Origin: a virus
IMG/VR virus record: IMGVR_UViG_3300036980_000356
Coordinates: 1 to 41,199 of that record
Reading direction: 5' to 3' (one strand)
Length of the DNA: 41,199 bases
In this document: positions 1 through 6,328 of the stretch, one piece after another
How positions within the stretch are numbered: position 1 is the first letter of the stretch
Layout of the letters: every line of letters starts with the position of its first letter
Notes under the pieces: model-generated
Database searches by the model: none
What the model saw: only the letters and a program-made list of their open reading frames with translations
Told to the model about the DNA's origin: nothing
Made by a program: the position numbers and the translations under genes

Positions 1-52
1 TGGACAACTCCTTCAACGTCTTATCCCCCAAACTCTTCCTCGGCTCTGTCAT
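1..52 (-). CDS. Small protein, 3' part beyond left edge
   Basis: Only the first 17 codons are in the window (MTEPRKSLGDKTLKELS). The ATG overlaps the TGA of the upstream gene in an ATGA arrangement, and a GGGAGG Shine-Dalgarno sequence lies about 10 nt upstream inside that gene. This is the same translational coupling seen throughout this arm. The visible peptide is charged and likely helical; no family is recognisable. The start is well supported by position; the function is unknown. Confidence 0.5.
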   Translation of the reverse strand, partial: MTEPRKSLGDKTLKELS

Positions 53-276
53 GCGATGAGTACCTCCCATGGAGTTTGATCATTCCCAAAATTGGTCAGG
101 CAGTCGATCCTGTGGTTACACACATCGCACTTCCCAAAATCTGGCCCCACCATCCAAGAACGATTACACATCCGGCAAGAGAGCTTACACTCTGGCGGAC
201 CAGGATAACGGTAGCTGCGGTGGCTAGTGTAAGGCTCGTAATCATTTGATTGACAATGTGGGCAACTGAACATCAT
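49..276 (-). CDS. Cys-rich small protein with C-terminal CxxCxxRIDCL motif
   Basis: A 75-residue protein of unknown function. It starts with a zinc-ribbon-like CPHC (residues 5-8), then has C30, C34 and C37, then the arm-wide motif CDVCNHRIDCL at residues 50-60 followed by a short tail. A longer start at 303 is possible, but the ATG at 276 overlaps the preceding stop as ATGA and has GGTGAG just upstream, so I chose it. The many Cys pairs imply zinc or iron-sulfur binding. A role in binding host proteins or nucleic acid is only a guess. Confidence 0.7.
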   Translation of the reverse strand: MMFSCPHCQSNDYEPYTSHRSYRYPGPPECKLSCRMCNRSWMVGPDFGKCDVCNHRIDCLTNFGNDQTPWEVLIA

Positions 277-467
277 GCTCTCACCACTCTCTTCGGTAGG
301 CATTCGATTCGCATCTCACAAGTGGGGCAAGGATCTTCTCCCCTAGCGGTAACCCGTACCACCTCAAAGCATTTCCTACACCGCATAGGGTGACAATCCG
401 CAAAGCTACTCACGTAGTTGAATATCACGGTAGTCCCACAGTTACACACATACATACTCCGGGGCAT
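273..467 (-). CDS. Cys-rich small protein with C-terminal CxxCxxRIECL motif
   Basis: A 64-residue protein. It contains C8/C10, C25-H26, CRKC (30-33) and near its C-terminus the motif CPTCEMRIECL (47-57), followed by a basic tail. The ATG at 467 shares one base with the upstream stop (TGATG). No strong Shine-Dalgarno sequence precedes it, so reinitiation is likely; an internal ATG at residue 5 cannot be excluded. The paired cysteines suggest a small metal-bound fold. Function unknown; it belongs to the family defined by the motif, not by overall sequence. Confidence 0.65.
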   Translation of the reverse strand: MPRSMYVCNCGTTVIFNYVSSFADCHPMRCRKCFEVVRVTARGEDPCPTCEMRIECLPKRVVRA

Positions 468-655
468 CAGTCAAGTAGCTCATTGAAGATGAAGGTGACT
501 CTCTTGTTACGGTACTTGAAACAATCTTCACACACTAAGGTTCTCCAACTCCCATTGGGCCATTCGAGGACTCGCTTCTCCCCCGGCACATGTTTCCCAC
601 ACTTAGGTTGTCCTGTGGGTTTGCGAGTGAGGTGTACCATGATCCTCTTAATCAT
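467..655 (-). CDS. Small zinc-finger-like protein, unknown function
   Basis: A 62-residue basic protein with a CGKH (19-22) and a CEDC (42-45) pair, spaced as in many small zinc fingers. It lacks the CxxCxxRIxCL motif of its neighbours. GGAGG lies 7 nt before the ATG, and the start overlaps the upstream stop as ATGA. The basic N-terminus (MIKRIMVHLTRKP) and metal-site pattern fit a nucleic-acid or protein-binding accessory factor, but that is inference. Confidence 0.65.
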   Translation of the reverse strand: MIKRIMVHLTRKPTGQPKCGKHVPGEKRVLEWPNGSWRTLVCEDCFKYRNKRVTFIFNELLD

Positions 656-915
656 ATTCCACCCTCCATCAAGGATTGGGTAAAGTGTTTAAGCAATGCT
701 AGGTCTTGGGGTTTCAACTTAACAACATCTTCATCTTGCGCTGTACGTAATCCTAGGTCATTAGTATAGATCAACCACGTCTTACAGTACACACAGATAC
801 TAAAATCCCCGGGGGATGGGTTGCGTGCATCTATACCCGTAGCCGCGTCCAGTTTCTTCTTACAACATGGACATGCAACCATTGGTGTCTTATGTGTTTG
901 AATTTTATCCCGCAT
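652..915 (-). CDS. Phage small zinc-ribbon protein (CPxC...PGD...CxxC...LGLR)
   Basis: An 87-residue protein with two Cys pairs (C15/C18 and CVYC at 41-44), a DARNPSPGDFSIC segment and LGLR at 54-57 followed by a helical tail. I recognise this pattern from a widespread family of small hypothetical phage proteins, in which two CxxC pairs bracket a PSPGD segment. I chose the ATG at 915, 14 nt after the upstream stop and preceded by GGGG. An ATG at 999 would overlap the neighbour by 68 nt. It probably forms a zinc ribbon. The biological role of this family is not known to me. Confidence 0.7.
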   Translation of the reverse strand: MRDKIQTHKTPMVACPCCKKKLDAATGIDARNPSPGDFSICVYCKTWLIYTNDLGLRTAQDEDVVKLKPQDLALLKHFTQSLMEGGI

Positions 916-931
916 GTTGCCCCAAAATTTA

Positions 932-1114
932 TTACCACGTGAGGGATGGATAGCGTTCCTTCCAGTGAATGTTACACTTATCACACAACCACAAGGCACG
1001 ATTACACATAGGCTTCTCTGAGACGAAGCAACGTAGTTTTAAATCGATTGTGCACCGGTTGCAAAGATCGGTATCTATCCAGTCTCCACAACGTTGACAT
1101 CTAACTAATCCCAT
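932..1114 (-). CDS. Cys-rich zinc-finger-like protein
   Basis: A 60-residue protein with eight cysteines: CQRC (6-9), CNRC (18-21), C29, C37 and CDKC (44-47), with H50 following. This is enough for two treble-clef or ribbon-like metal sites. The ATG follows an AGGGGG sequence at a rather long spacing of about 11 nt. It opens a short run of genes after a 103-bp gap (1,115-1,217) in which I see no gene. Function unknown. Confidence 0.6.
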   Translation of the reverse strand: MGLVRCQRCGDWIDTDLCNRCTIDLKLRCFVSEKPMCNRALWLCDKCNIHWKERYPSLTW

Positions 1115-1217
1115 TGTGAATGTGACCCCCTAAAATTGGTCCGCATATATGAGAGAAGCTATCCCGCCCGTGGCCGCGCTGCTCGCGTGATTGTATAGTC
1201 GATTCGCCCGGGGGTAG

Positions 1218-1412
1218 CTACTGCAGTTGTTTGTCATCTTCCTCCTTCATCCACTCCATGAACTTGTCAAACCCCATTGAACGGATTCTTACCGCTTCCT
1301 CATGGGTGATGTTGGGGAAGAACATTGACTTACTCCCCCTACAGATCTGTTTACACTCCAACCAGAGTAGGGCAGCTGACGCTTCCTCAGGTGCTACTTT
1401 CTTATCGGTCAT
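1218..1412 (-). CDS. Small acidic/helical protein, unknown
   Basis: A 64-residue protein, largely helical by composition, with a charged C-terminus (KEEDDKQLQ). The start at 1412 is well supported: AGGAGG lies 6 nt upstream and the ATG overlaps the preceding stop as ATGA. A longer start at 1436 would run into the neighbour. It contains two cysteines (ECKQIC) but not the arm-wide motif. I do not recognise a family. Confidence 0.65.
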   Translation of the reverse strand: MTDKKVAPEEASAALLWLECKQICRGSKSMFFPNITHEEAVRIRSMGFDKFMEWMKEEDDKQLQ

Positions 1413-1648
1413 TGGATACCTCCTGAGACCATACATTCAATACGGTCATCACAGAAGTTACAGTAAGATGTATACTCCGTCCATTGCTTACCACACTCTA
1501 TGCAAAAGATGTGTACCATGTTCTCACATTTAGGTGAGAGGGTTTTGTTCAGTCTCATTGACTCACACCGTGGGCAGATCGTCACCACACGTCCCTTGTA
1601 TATCGTCCTGGTATTGGGCGGATGCTGTGGCGGTGGATTATGACTCAT
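1409..1648 (-). CDS. Cys-rich protein with C-terminal CxxCxxRIECM motif, possibly leaderless
   Basis: A 79-residue protein with CPRC (25-28), C41, CIEC (49-52) and the motif CNFCDDRIECM at 63-73. It is the first gene behind the promoter at 1,663-1,694. Only 14 nt separate the TATAAT box from the ATG, so the transcript would begin about 7 nt before the start codon. No Shine-Dalgarno sequence is present, unlike nearly every other gene here. This suggests leaderless or near-leaderless translation. The function is unknown; metal binding is likely. Confidence 0.7.
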   Translation of the reverse strand: MSHNPPPQHPPNTRTIYKGRVVTICPRCESMRLNKTLSPKCENMVHIFCIECGKQWTEYTSYCNFCDDRIECMVSGGIQ

Positions 1649-1662
1649 TATTTTTTAATTTA

Positions 1663-1694
1663 ATTATACGGGATCAATTGGATGAAAATAAAGG
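1663..1694 (-). promoter_or_regulatory. Promoter of the 1648-1 gene cluster
   Basis: Read on the minus strand, the block begins CCTTTATTTT, contains CCAATTGATCC and ends in TATAAT (1668-1663). The block at 9,077-9,108 has the same length and the same three elements, which makes this a shared promoter class rather than chance AT-richness. TTTATT may serve as a weak -35 at 17-18 nt. The alternative is a phage-specific activator site overlapping a -10 box. Confidence 0.6.
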
Positions 1695-1982
1695 TGGAAA
1701 ATAAATGCCTCCAAAAAAAGAAATCACACCTAGGTCCATGAACGGGTTAAAGGATGATTTAAACGATGCACAATAAAAGGGCACAACAGATAATATGATT
1801 AGTATTAATCATAGGTCCAGGTCCACCCGGCTGGGCTTAAATGAAAAGCTGCTCAGCACAATTAAAAGGATCGAGGGCACGGGTAGGATTTAAGGCTTAA
1901 GTCTCTACACAATTAAAGGGATGAAAGATAGAAGGTCTAGCACAATAAAGGCACCCTTGATCCGGCACATCATTGGGCAAAT
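1695..1982. repeat. Noncoding gap with repeated GCACAAT(T)AAAAGG words
   Basis: I see no gene here. The plus strand carries GCACAATAAAAGG (1,768-1,780, followed directly by GCAC), GCACAATTAAAAGGA (1,856-1,870), ACACAATTAAAGGG (1,907-1,920) and AGCACAATAAAGG (1,939-1,951). On the minus strand each reads CCTTTWATTGTG, similar to the 5' end of the two promoters. These may be iterated regulator sites or degenerate promoters. Confidence 0.5.
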
Positions 1983-2007
1983 AAAAAACCCCCCTTTCGG
2001 GGGGTTT
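1983..2007 (-). terminator. Intrinsic terminator of the 2022-2360 gene
   Basis: On the minus strand this is AAACCCCCC, GAAA loop, GGGGGGTTT, then a run of T (TTTTTTAT). The 9-bp stem and T tract lie just after the stop codon of the gene at 2,022-2,360. It is a textbook rho-independent terminator. Confidence 0.9.
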
Positions 2008-2021
2008 CGGTTAGGGGTTGG

Positions 2022-2360
2022 TTACTTGGTGTAGACGTAGTGACGTTTCCCATTGATGGTATCGATCTTCCATCCAGCGGGGAGGGACTTGATCTGTTGG
2101 GTGTGGTAGTTATACCCACGACGGTAATCAGGAACGATCTTCTGATCAGTCGCGCCCTGGATAACTCTCCCCACCGGTACCTGCTTATTACCCTTCGCAA
2201 GGGCTACGCGCAGGATGGTGTCCCGGAAAGTCCGGAACATGGTAAAGGCGGAAGTGGGATCCCCAGACTTGGACTTAGCGGGGGATTCGATTACGGCAGT
2301 GTACAAGGCTTCATCATCGGAAGCCAACTGCACTGCGTTAGGGGTTTGTTCTTTGGCCAT
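2022..2360 (-). CDS. RGYNY-family small protein (paralogue A)
   Basis: A 112-residue protein related over its whole length to the one at 3,770-4,261. Shared landmarks are ALYxxVIExP, SAFTxF, LRVALxKG, VGRxIQGA, YRRGYNYxTQQ, SLPxGW and NGK...YTK. The fold looks like several helices followed by a small beta hairpin, perhaps a winged helix; this is inferred from pattern alone. I chose the ATG at 2360 because GAGGAGG lies 8 nt upstream; an ATG at 2414 sits only 7 nt after the TATAAT box. The gene is monocistronic, with its own promoter and a strong terminator. Confidence 0.8.
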   Translation of the reverse strand: MAKEQTPNAVQLASDDEALYTAVIESPAKSKSGDPTSAFTMFRTFRDTILRVALAKGNKQVPVGRVIQGATDQKIVPDYRRGYNYHTQQIKSLPAGWKIDTINGKRHYVYTK

Positions 2361-2421
2361 GGTTACTACCTCCTCTTGGGTTGTGGGTTGTTTGTTTGGA
2401 ACAATCAATTTCATTATTTAT

Positions 2422-2451
2422 ATTATAACTGCCCTTAGGGGGTTTAATCAA
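2422..2451 (-). promoter_or_regulatory. Sigma-70-like promoter for 2022-2360
   Basis: On the minus strand TTGATT (2451-2446) and TATAAT (2427-2422) are separated by 18 nt, upstream of the AGGAGG and ATG of the next gene. The -10 is a perfect consensus and the -35 is a four-of-six match. The spacer differs from the CCAATTRATCC type at 1,663 and 9,077, so this may be a host-type promoter. Confidence 0.6.
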
Positions 2452-2931
2452 GATAAAAATAACGGGTCCATAAAAATAAGGCACGGCGCTTGGCACAAGA
2501 AGAGAAGTACAATAGCCAAGAGGGAAAGAACAATTAAAGGGCACATGATGAATTAACCCCAGAGAATTAAAAGGGATGATGGATGAATTAGGCACGCCTC
2601 TTTAAATGGATCTCAGGGCACGGTTGTTGGATGTAGGACTAGCGACCAGTTAACTGGATGAAGGGGTATAGGCGGGTTAGTGGCTGGGTGTCACAAGGGG
2701 AGGGTGTAAGTAGGTGACTGCTCAGGTATTAGAAGGGTGAAGGGGACGGGGCGGCGGGGGTTTATATCTGGCTGGGTGTTGGCAGACTAACTCAAAAGGA
2801 TAGGCCTGCTTACACTCCCTTGATGCGGTCCAGGGGTGGGGAGTAGTGTCAGTGTATACTACTCTAGGGGAGTGTAGGAAGGTTGATGTAGTGAAAGGAT
2901 GTTAATAAAAGGCTACGTCGATATCGAAAGA
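2452..2931. other. Noncoding region, G-rich on the plus strand
   Basis: No convincing gene in about 480 bp. The left half repeats the AATTAAAGG and GGCAC words (2,530-2,544, 2,563-2,575, 2,584-2,594). The right half (about 2,640-2,860) is strongly G-rich on the plus strand and includes four G runs at 2,735-2,760 able to form a quadruplex. An inverted AGTAGT/ACTACT pair lies near 2,840-2,865. An origin, a structured RNA or regulatory DNA are all possible; the sequence does not decide. Confidence 0.4.
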
Positions 2932-2950
2932 GGGTGTAACGATTACACCC
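2932..2950 (-). terminator. Terminator hairpin containing the stop codon of 2943-3305
   Basis: On the minus strand GGGTGTAA, TCG loop, TTACACCC forms a perfect 8-bp stem, followed by TCTTTCG. The TAA of the gene is inside the stem. The T tract is short, so termination may be partial, but the position directly at the gene end fits. Confidence 0.65.
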
Positions 2951-3305
2951 TTAACTTCTCTTCGAACTCCACTAAGGTTAAACCAGTAAGTCGTTTGAAG
3001 TTATCATCCAGATGGGTTGCAAACCGTTCAACTGGGTTGCCATTGTTATTGTCTGTATTCCACACCTGGTCTCCTTGGAGGTTATGGTGTGGAATATGTA
3101 ACTGCCTCCATACCACTATAGTCTGATTCTTCCTACCTCGAGGTACATACCATTCAACCTTAAGGTGGCAAGAGTAAACTCTCTCAATAATAATACATTC
3201 AATCCTACCCGGACAGGACATACAACAGGTGGGAGGTTGAATGATAACAGTATGTACAACATTGTGTCCAATTTCACCTTGACGGTTGAAGAGTACGCGG
3301 TTCAT
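2943..3305 (-). CDS. Protein with internal CxxCxxRIECI motif
   Basis: A 120-residue protein with the arm-wide motif in its first third (CMSCPGRIECI, 28-38), with C27 before it and C46 eight residues after it, giving a four-Cys set. The rest is basic and rich in H, N and W, with a helical C-terminus (DDNFKRLTGLTLVEFEEKL). GGAGGAGGTG precedes the ATG and lies inside the end of the upstream gene, which it overlaps by 32 nt. No known family is recognised. The motif in the middle of a longer protein shows that it behaves as a movable unit. Confidence 0.75.
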   Translation of the reverse strand: MNRVLFNRQGEIGHNVVHTVIIQPPTCCMSCPGRIECIIIERVYSCHLKVEWYVPRGRKNQTIVVWRQLHIPHHNLQGDQVWNTDNNNGNPVERFATHLDDNFKRLTGLTLVEFEEKLRV

Positions 3306-3714
3306 TTATCACCTCCTCCTGAGCGCCACCAGTAGCGCAAGGGTAGAAATGGTTATCCAGATACTCCTTGGAGATAGAGCAGGCGGAACAGTCTGGGAAG
3401 CTGTACTTAATAAGATCCTGTTCCCAGAGTTCATCTAAATCTCTAGCCGTGAGACCGGTTTCAATTCCAGGGATAGCATCCTCTTCCTTAATGGCTTCGA
3501 TATTAATCCGCTCGAGCCACCTCTCAGTGGTGTCGTTGCAGTAGCCACATGGACCTCCAATGGCATACAGGAAAGACATCATCGTAGTTTCAAGTCCTGC
3601 CTCAATCCATTGATGCCCTTTCTCCGTAGGTACATGTTGAACAGCCCTAGGAGGACTTACATCTAGAGTTAAACATTCAATACGATTAGGACAGACGTCG
3701 CAAGTTAGGCTCAT
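3274..3714 (-). CDS. Protein with N-terminal CxxCxxRIECL motif
   Basis: A 146-residue acidic protein that opens with MSLTCDVCPNRIECL, so the motif is at residues 5-15. Further Cys pairs are CGYC (about 56-59) and CSAC (about 109-112). The middle is predicted helical (TERWLERINIEAIKEEDA). GGAGG lies 4-5 nt before the ATG, just past the hairpin at 3,734-3,759. Its end overlaps the next gene. Family unknown; several metal-binding sites are plausible. Confidence 0.75.
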   Translation of the reverse strand: MSLTCDVCPNRIECLTLDVSPPRAVQHVPTEKGHQWIEAGLETTMMSFLYAIGGPCGYCNDTTERWLERINIEAIKEEDAIPGIETGLTARDLDELWEQDLIKYSFPDCSACSISKEYLDNHFYPCATGGAQEEVINEPRTLQPSR

Positions 3715-3733
3715 AGGCCCTCCTAGAAAAGTT

Positions 3734-3759
3734 GGGAGGGAGACCTAAGCCTCCCTCCC
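3734..3759 (-). terminator. Hairpin after 3770-4261, probable terminator
   Basis: A 9-bp GC-rich stem (GGGAGGGAG with CTCCCTCCC) and an 8-nt loop lie between the stop of the upstream gene and the Shine-Dalgarno of the next. On the minus strand it is followed by AACTTTTCT, a modest T tract. It may terminate or attenuate transcription in the middle of the operon. Confidence 0.6.
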
Positions 3760-3769
3760 GGGTTAAAGC

Positions 3770-4261
3770 TTACTTACCTTTCGGTAAGGACTTGGTGTAG
3801 CAACAGCAGTTCTTGCCATTGACGGACTGCACTACCCATCCGTCGGGCAAGGACTTCTTCTGCTGGGTGAAGTAATTGTAGCCACGGCGGTACCGCTGAT
3901 CCGCGGGAGTCACTTCCTTGAAGATGCCGAGGTCCACAGCGCCTTGGATCAAGCGACCCACCCGGACTTGCGAATGGCCTTTGGACAAAGCCACGCGCAG
4001 CATCTTGTGGGTGAAGTCCTTGAACTGGGTGAACGCGGAGTTCTCGTCCGTGCTCCGTTTGCCGGAACGCGGAGCCTCAATCACCTGCTCGTACAGAGCA
4101 GTGTCAGCATCTACGGAAGGAGAAGCAGCCAGAGCAGCAGCGGTCACAACGGGGGTCTTCAGTTCGGTAGCCATAGGTAATACCTCCTTGTCATCGGTGG
4201 AAAGGTTAACTGCATTAGAAGCCTTAGCCGCGGTGATGCCTTTGGTGGTCTCGTTAGCCAT
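3770..4261 (-). CDS. RGYNY-family small protein (paralogue B) with two candidate starts
   Basis: A 163-residue protein, paralogue of 2,022-2,360, with VGRLIQGA, RYRRGYNYFTQQ, SLPDGW and NGK in order. The ATG at 4261 has GGAGG 7 nt upstream. A second in-frame ATG at residue 30 (nt 4174) has its own GGAGG 8 nt upstream. The segment before it (NAVNLSTDDKEVL) resembles the N-terminus of paralogue A (NAVQLASDDEALY), so the long form appears to carry an Ala-rich insertion or duplication. Both 163- and 134-residue forms could be made. Function unknown; DNA binding through a winged-helix-like core is a guess. Confidence 0.8.
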   Translation of the reverse strand: MANETTKGITAAKASNAVNLSTDDKEVLPMATELKTPVVTAAALAASPSVDADTALYEQVIEAPRSGKRSTDENSAFTQFKDFTHKMLRVALSKGHSQVRVGRLIQGAVDLGIFKEVTPADQRYRRGYNYFTQQKKSLPDGWVVQSVNGKNCCCYTKSLPKGK

Positions 4262-4292
4262 GGTGTAGCCTCCTTGTTTTGGTTAGGGGTTA

Positions 4293-4631
4293 TTAGAAAG
4301 GCAATCCTTTGAGTAGACAAGCTACCCGCTGGTTGCAGGAGTCACACTTTGTGTAGTCCTTAAACCTAACGGAAGGGCACTTGATGGAGAGGCAGCGCTT
4401 ACCCTCCACTTCCCGGATCTGCCAATCACCGCCGCAAACGTGTCTTGAAATTTGGATAACATAGTTATACGCTTTGCGGTAACGGTCACTGGACGGGTAT
4501 GCCTGGAAGCCTGAGATGTGTTGGATGAGAAAAGTTGTGAGGTGGCTCAAAGGAATATCAAAGGGACCGTGTGTCGCCGCCGCGTCAAGAGTCTTTTTGA
4601 CGTAGACTCGAACCTCCGCGAAAAGACTCAT
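4293..4631 (-). CDS. RGYNY-like domain fused to C-terminal CxxCxxRVACL motif
   Basis: A 112-residue protein that links the two families of this arm. Residues about 1-80 match the RGYNY-type core (LTTFLIQHI, RYRKAYNYVIQ, GGDWQIREVEGK). Residues 96-106 are CDSCNQRVACL, with C85 eleven residues earlier. GGAGG lies 5 nt before the ATG, which overlaps the upstream stop as ATGA. The fusion argues that the Cys motif is an add-on to a separate folded domain. The role is unknown. Confidence 0.75.
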   Translation of the reverse strand: MSLFAEVRVYVKKTLDAAATHGPFDIPLSHLTTFLIQHISGFQAYPSSDRYRKAYNYVIQISRHVCGGDWQIREVEGKRCLSIKCPSVRFKDYTKCDSCNQRVACLLKGLPF

Positions 4632-4849
4632 CTAACCCTCCTCATCACTTTAACGCCTTTAACATTATGAGTTAACATCCAGCCTGGCGTCTTGTGGGCG
4701 AACCGATGTATCATATGGAACGCAACGTTAAGTCCTTTGCCAGGTAAGAGACGATCAATCCGAAGTGCGAGAGTGCCGGTGGAGATTTCTGTAATGCCCT
4801 CTCTGTCCAAAATTCCGAGTACTTCTTCAAACTTTAATCGTATGTCCAG
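4628..4849 (-). CDS. RGYNY-like small protein, probable CTG start
   Basis: A 73-residue basic protein whose core (LNVAFHMIHRFAHKTPGW, then HNVKGVKVMRR) aligns with the AYN...GW...NGK part of its neighbours, but which has no Cys motif. The reading frame is open back to a TGA at 4856-4854 with no ATG, GTG or TTG before residue 14. A full anti-Shine-Dalgarno match (AAAGGAGGTGAT) lies 6 nt before a CTG at 4849, so CTG is my choice. A TTG at 4810 would discard a plausible first helix and has no ribosome site. Confidence 0.6.
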   Translation of the reverse strand: MDIRLKFEEVLGILDREGITEISTGTLALRIDRLLPGKGLNVAFHMIHRFAHKTPGWMLTHNVKGVKVMRRVR

Positions 4850-4864
4850 ATGTCATCACCTCCT

Positions 4865-5194
4865 TTAGAATGGAAACGGATATCCCTTGATGGGACGTTT
4901 CAACTTATCCCAAGGGATGTCTTCAGTCTTGTTCATCTCTTTGAACTCTTCGTCGTGGCGGGGATTACCCAAATCGATCTGAGCATTCTCAGGATCGCAA
5001 TAGATAACCGCGGGAGCCATTGTACCTTGATTAGGCCAGAGACCGAAGAGGAAGGGGGGACAAGAGTACCAGAGACCGTAAGGGCAATACCACTTTGCCG
5101 GATCAGTGTAGTCATTGCTAAACATGCACTCGAAGATATCATCACAGGTCCGACATTCAAAGAAACGCATAGGTGGTCTTTCAGCTTCAGGCAT
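4865..5194 (-). CDS. Protein with N-terminal CxxCxxxxECM motif, paralogue of 6329-6604
   Basis: A 109-residue protein with a degenerate copy of the arm-wide motif near the N-terminus (CRTCDDIFECM, 14-24), where Arg is replaced by Ile. It is followed by CPY (37-39), a PPFLFGLWPNQGT block, a CDPEN segment and an acidic tail ending in YPFPF. The neighbour at 6,329-6,604 has the same order: motif, CPW, PPFVF, GLWPDKGT, YPFPV. GGAGG is 7 nt before the ATG. Function unknown. Confidence 0.75.
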   Translation of the reverse strand: MPEAERPPMRFFECRTCDDIFECMFSNDYTDPAKWYCPYGLWYSCPPFLFGLWPNQGTMAPAVIYCDPENAQIDLGNPRHDEEFKEMNKTEDIPWDKLKRPIKGYPFPF

Positions 5195-5530
5195 TTATAG
5201 TCCTCCCTTGTCCGCATCGATGATACAGTCGATCCGGTAGTCGCAGTCACCACAAGCGTCGGGTCTAAAGACGACCCAATCTTTATGGGGCTCATGCCAA
5301 CGTTTGCACTTAGCGACAAGGGGTTTTACTACTCTCTTAACGATGTTGTATGCAGCACGGGTGTCGTAGTTAAAGTTCTTCTCGACTACCTTGACCAACC
5401 GAAAGATCCCAATGGGCTGTCCTGCATGTGCGATCACTTGTAGGAGTAGTCGCTCCACCAACTCAACTGCCCGATTGTGGTCTCGGTCCGATGCAGCTAC
5501 CTCCTCTGTACGGCCTGCCTCTAACACCAT
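5195..5530 (-). CDS. Helical RxAYN-domain protein with C-terminal CxxCxxRIDCI motif
   Basis: A 111-residue protein. A helical N-terminal part (VELVERLLLQVI) leads to TRAAYNIVKRV (57-67), then DWVVFRP and the motif CGDCDYRIDCI (93-103), with C75 eighteen residues before it. The layout is that of 4,293-4,631 and 5,534-5,866. GGAGG lies 8 nt before the ATG. The stop is immediately followed by the next ATG. Unknown function; the duplicated architecture in adjacent genes implies local gene amplification. Confidence 0.75.
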   Translation of the reverse strand: MVLEAGRTEEVAASDRDHNRAVELVERLLLQVIAHAGQPIGIFRLVKVVEKNFNYDTRAAYNIVKRVVKPLVAKCKRWHEPHKDWVVFRPDACGDCDYRIDCIIDADKGGL

Positions 5531-5533
5531 AGC

Positions 5534-5866
5534 TCACCCCTCCGCCCAGATGGGCATTCTGGTTAAACAGTCAAGTCGCTTCTCACACACGTCGCAAGCT
5601 TCTGGATGGTACTCAAGCTGGCGTCGGCTACCCTTACCATGAACTCCAACTAAGGAAAAGCAATTCTTCCAAGCGGAGCATTGACGGAGACTGGAGATGA
5701 CCGTGGACAATAAGTTCCAAGCATTACGTCCATTGATCGGGTCAGGAGAACGTGAGACTATCTCCTGGACAAGATCTGCGTGACTTACAATTTGCGGGAG
5801 CTTTCCATCCACCATCATTCTCACGACTTGCTGGACGGTTGGCAGTAAAGGGTTTTGAAGGTTCAT
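5534..5866 (-). CDS. Helical RNAWN-domain protein with C-terminal CxxCxxRLDCL motif
   Basis: A 110-residue protein with helices at about 10-40, GRNAWNLLSTVISSL (46-60), a short beta region and CDVCEKRLDCL (91-101). C63 and C69 lie upstream as possible extra ligands. It has the same plan as its neighbour at 5,195-5,530 but is diverged. The ATG overlaps the upstream stop as ATGA, with GGAGG 7 nt before it. No database family comes to mind. Confidence 0.75.
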   Translation of the reverse strand: MNLQNPLLPTVQQVVRMMVDGKLPQIVSHADLVQEIVSRSPDPINGRNAWNLLSTVISSLRQCSAWKNCFSLVGVHGKGSRRQLEYHPEACDVCEKRLDCLTRMPIWAEG

Positions 5867-6318
5867 AGGGCTTCCTCCATGCTAAGGGTTACAACTTCGG
5901 CCCGCTGGATAAGCAGGCACTCAATGCGCTTGTCACACGTATCACATCCACTTTCCATTCGATGAATGTAACCCTCAACGACGACATAGGTCTTGCTGCA
6001 ATCTCGGCAGCGGTCTTTACACGACTCATAACTACGAGAGTCACCTCGACTGAGAAGAAACCAGTTCTCCGTTTTACAGTCCGGACAGATCCATGCAAGC
6101 TCTGCAGGCCAATTGTCTGGACTCGACTTTGCGGCACGAGCTTGACTGAAGTCGGCACTGAGAACGAAGTCGCCGTGTTGAACCATCCCCTTACACTTCT
6201 CTCTCGCCATCGGTAACTTGGAGGCACCTACAGTTACGGGAGCAATCACCGGAACGTGGAACCTGAACTTGAGATAGCGAGGAGGAGTGACGGGGGCATC
6301 AAAAGATTTCTTAGGCAT
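5863..6318 (-). CDS. Zinc-ribbon protein with C-terminal CxxCxxRIECL motif
   Basis: A 151-residue protein. The first 70 residues are Pro/Val/Ala-rich and basic. CPDC (78-81), C100, C104 and CRDC (104-107) then form one or two ribbon-like metal sites, and CDTCDKRIECL follows at 125-135. AAGGAGTGAGGT immediately precedes the ATG. An overlapping frame of similar length on the same strand (5,889-6,227) has no ribosome site and was rejected. Function unknown. Confidence 0.75.
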   Translation of the reverse strand: MPKKSFDAPVTPPRYLKFRFHVPVIAPVTVGASKLPMAREKCKGMVQHGDFVLSADFSQARAAKSSPDNWPAELAWICPDCKTENWFLLSRGDSRSYESCKDRCRDCSKTYVVVEGYIHRMESGCDTCDKRIECLLIQRAEVVTLSMEEAL

Positions 6319-6328
6319 ACCTCACTCC

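Noticed and set aside
5889-6227. 112-codon minus-strand frame
   Set aside because: It overlaps the Cys-motif gene at 5,863-6,318 in another frame and has no ribosome site.
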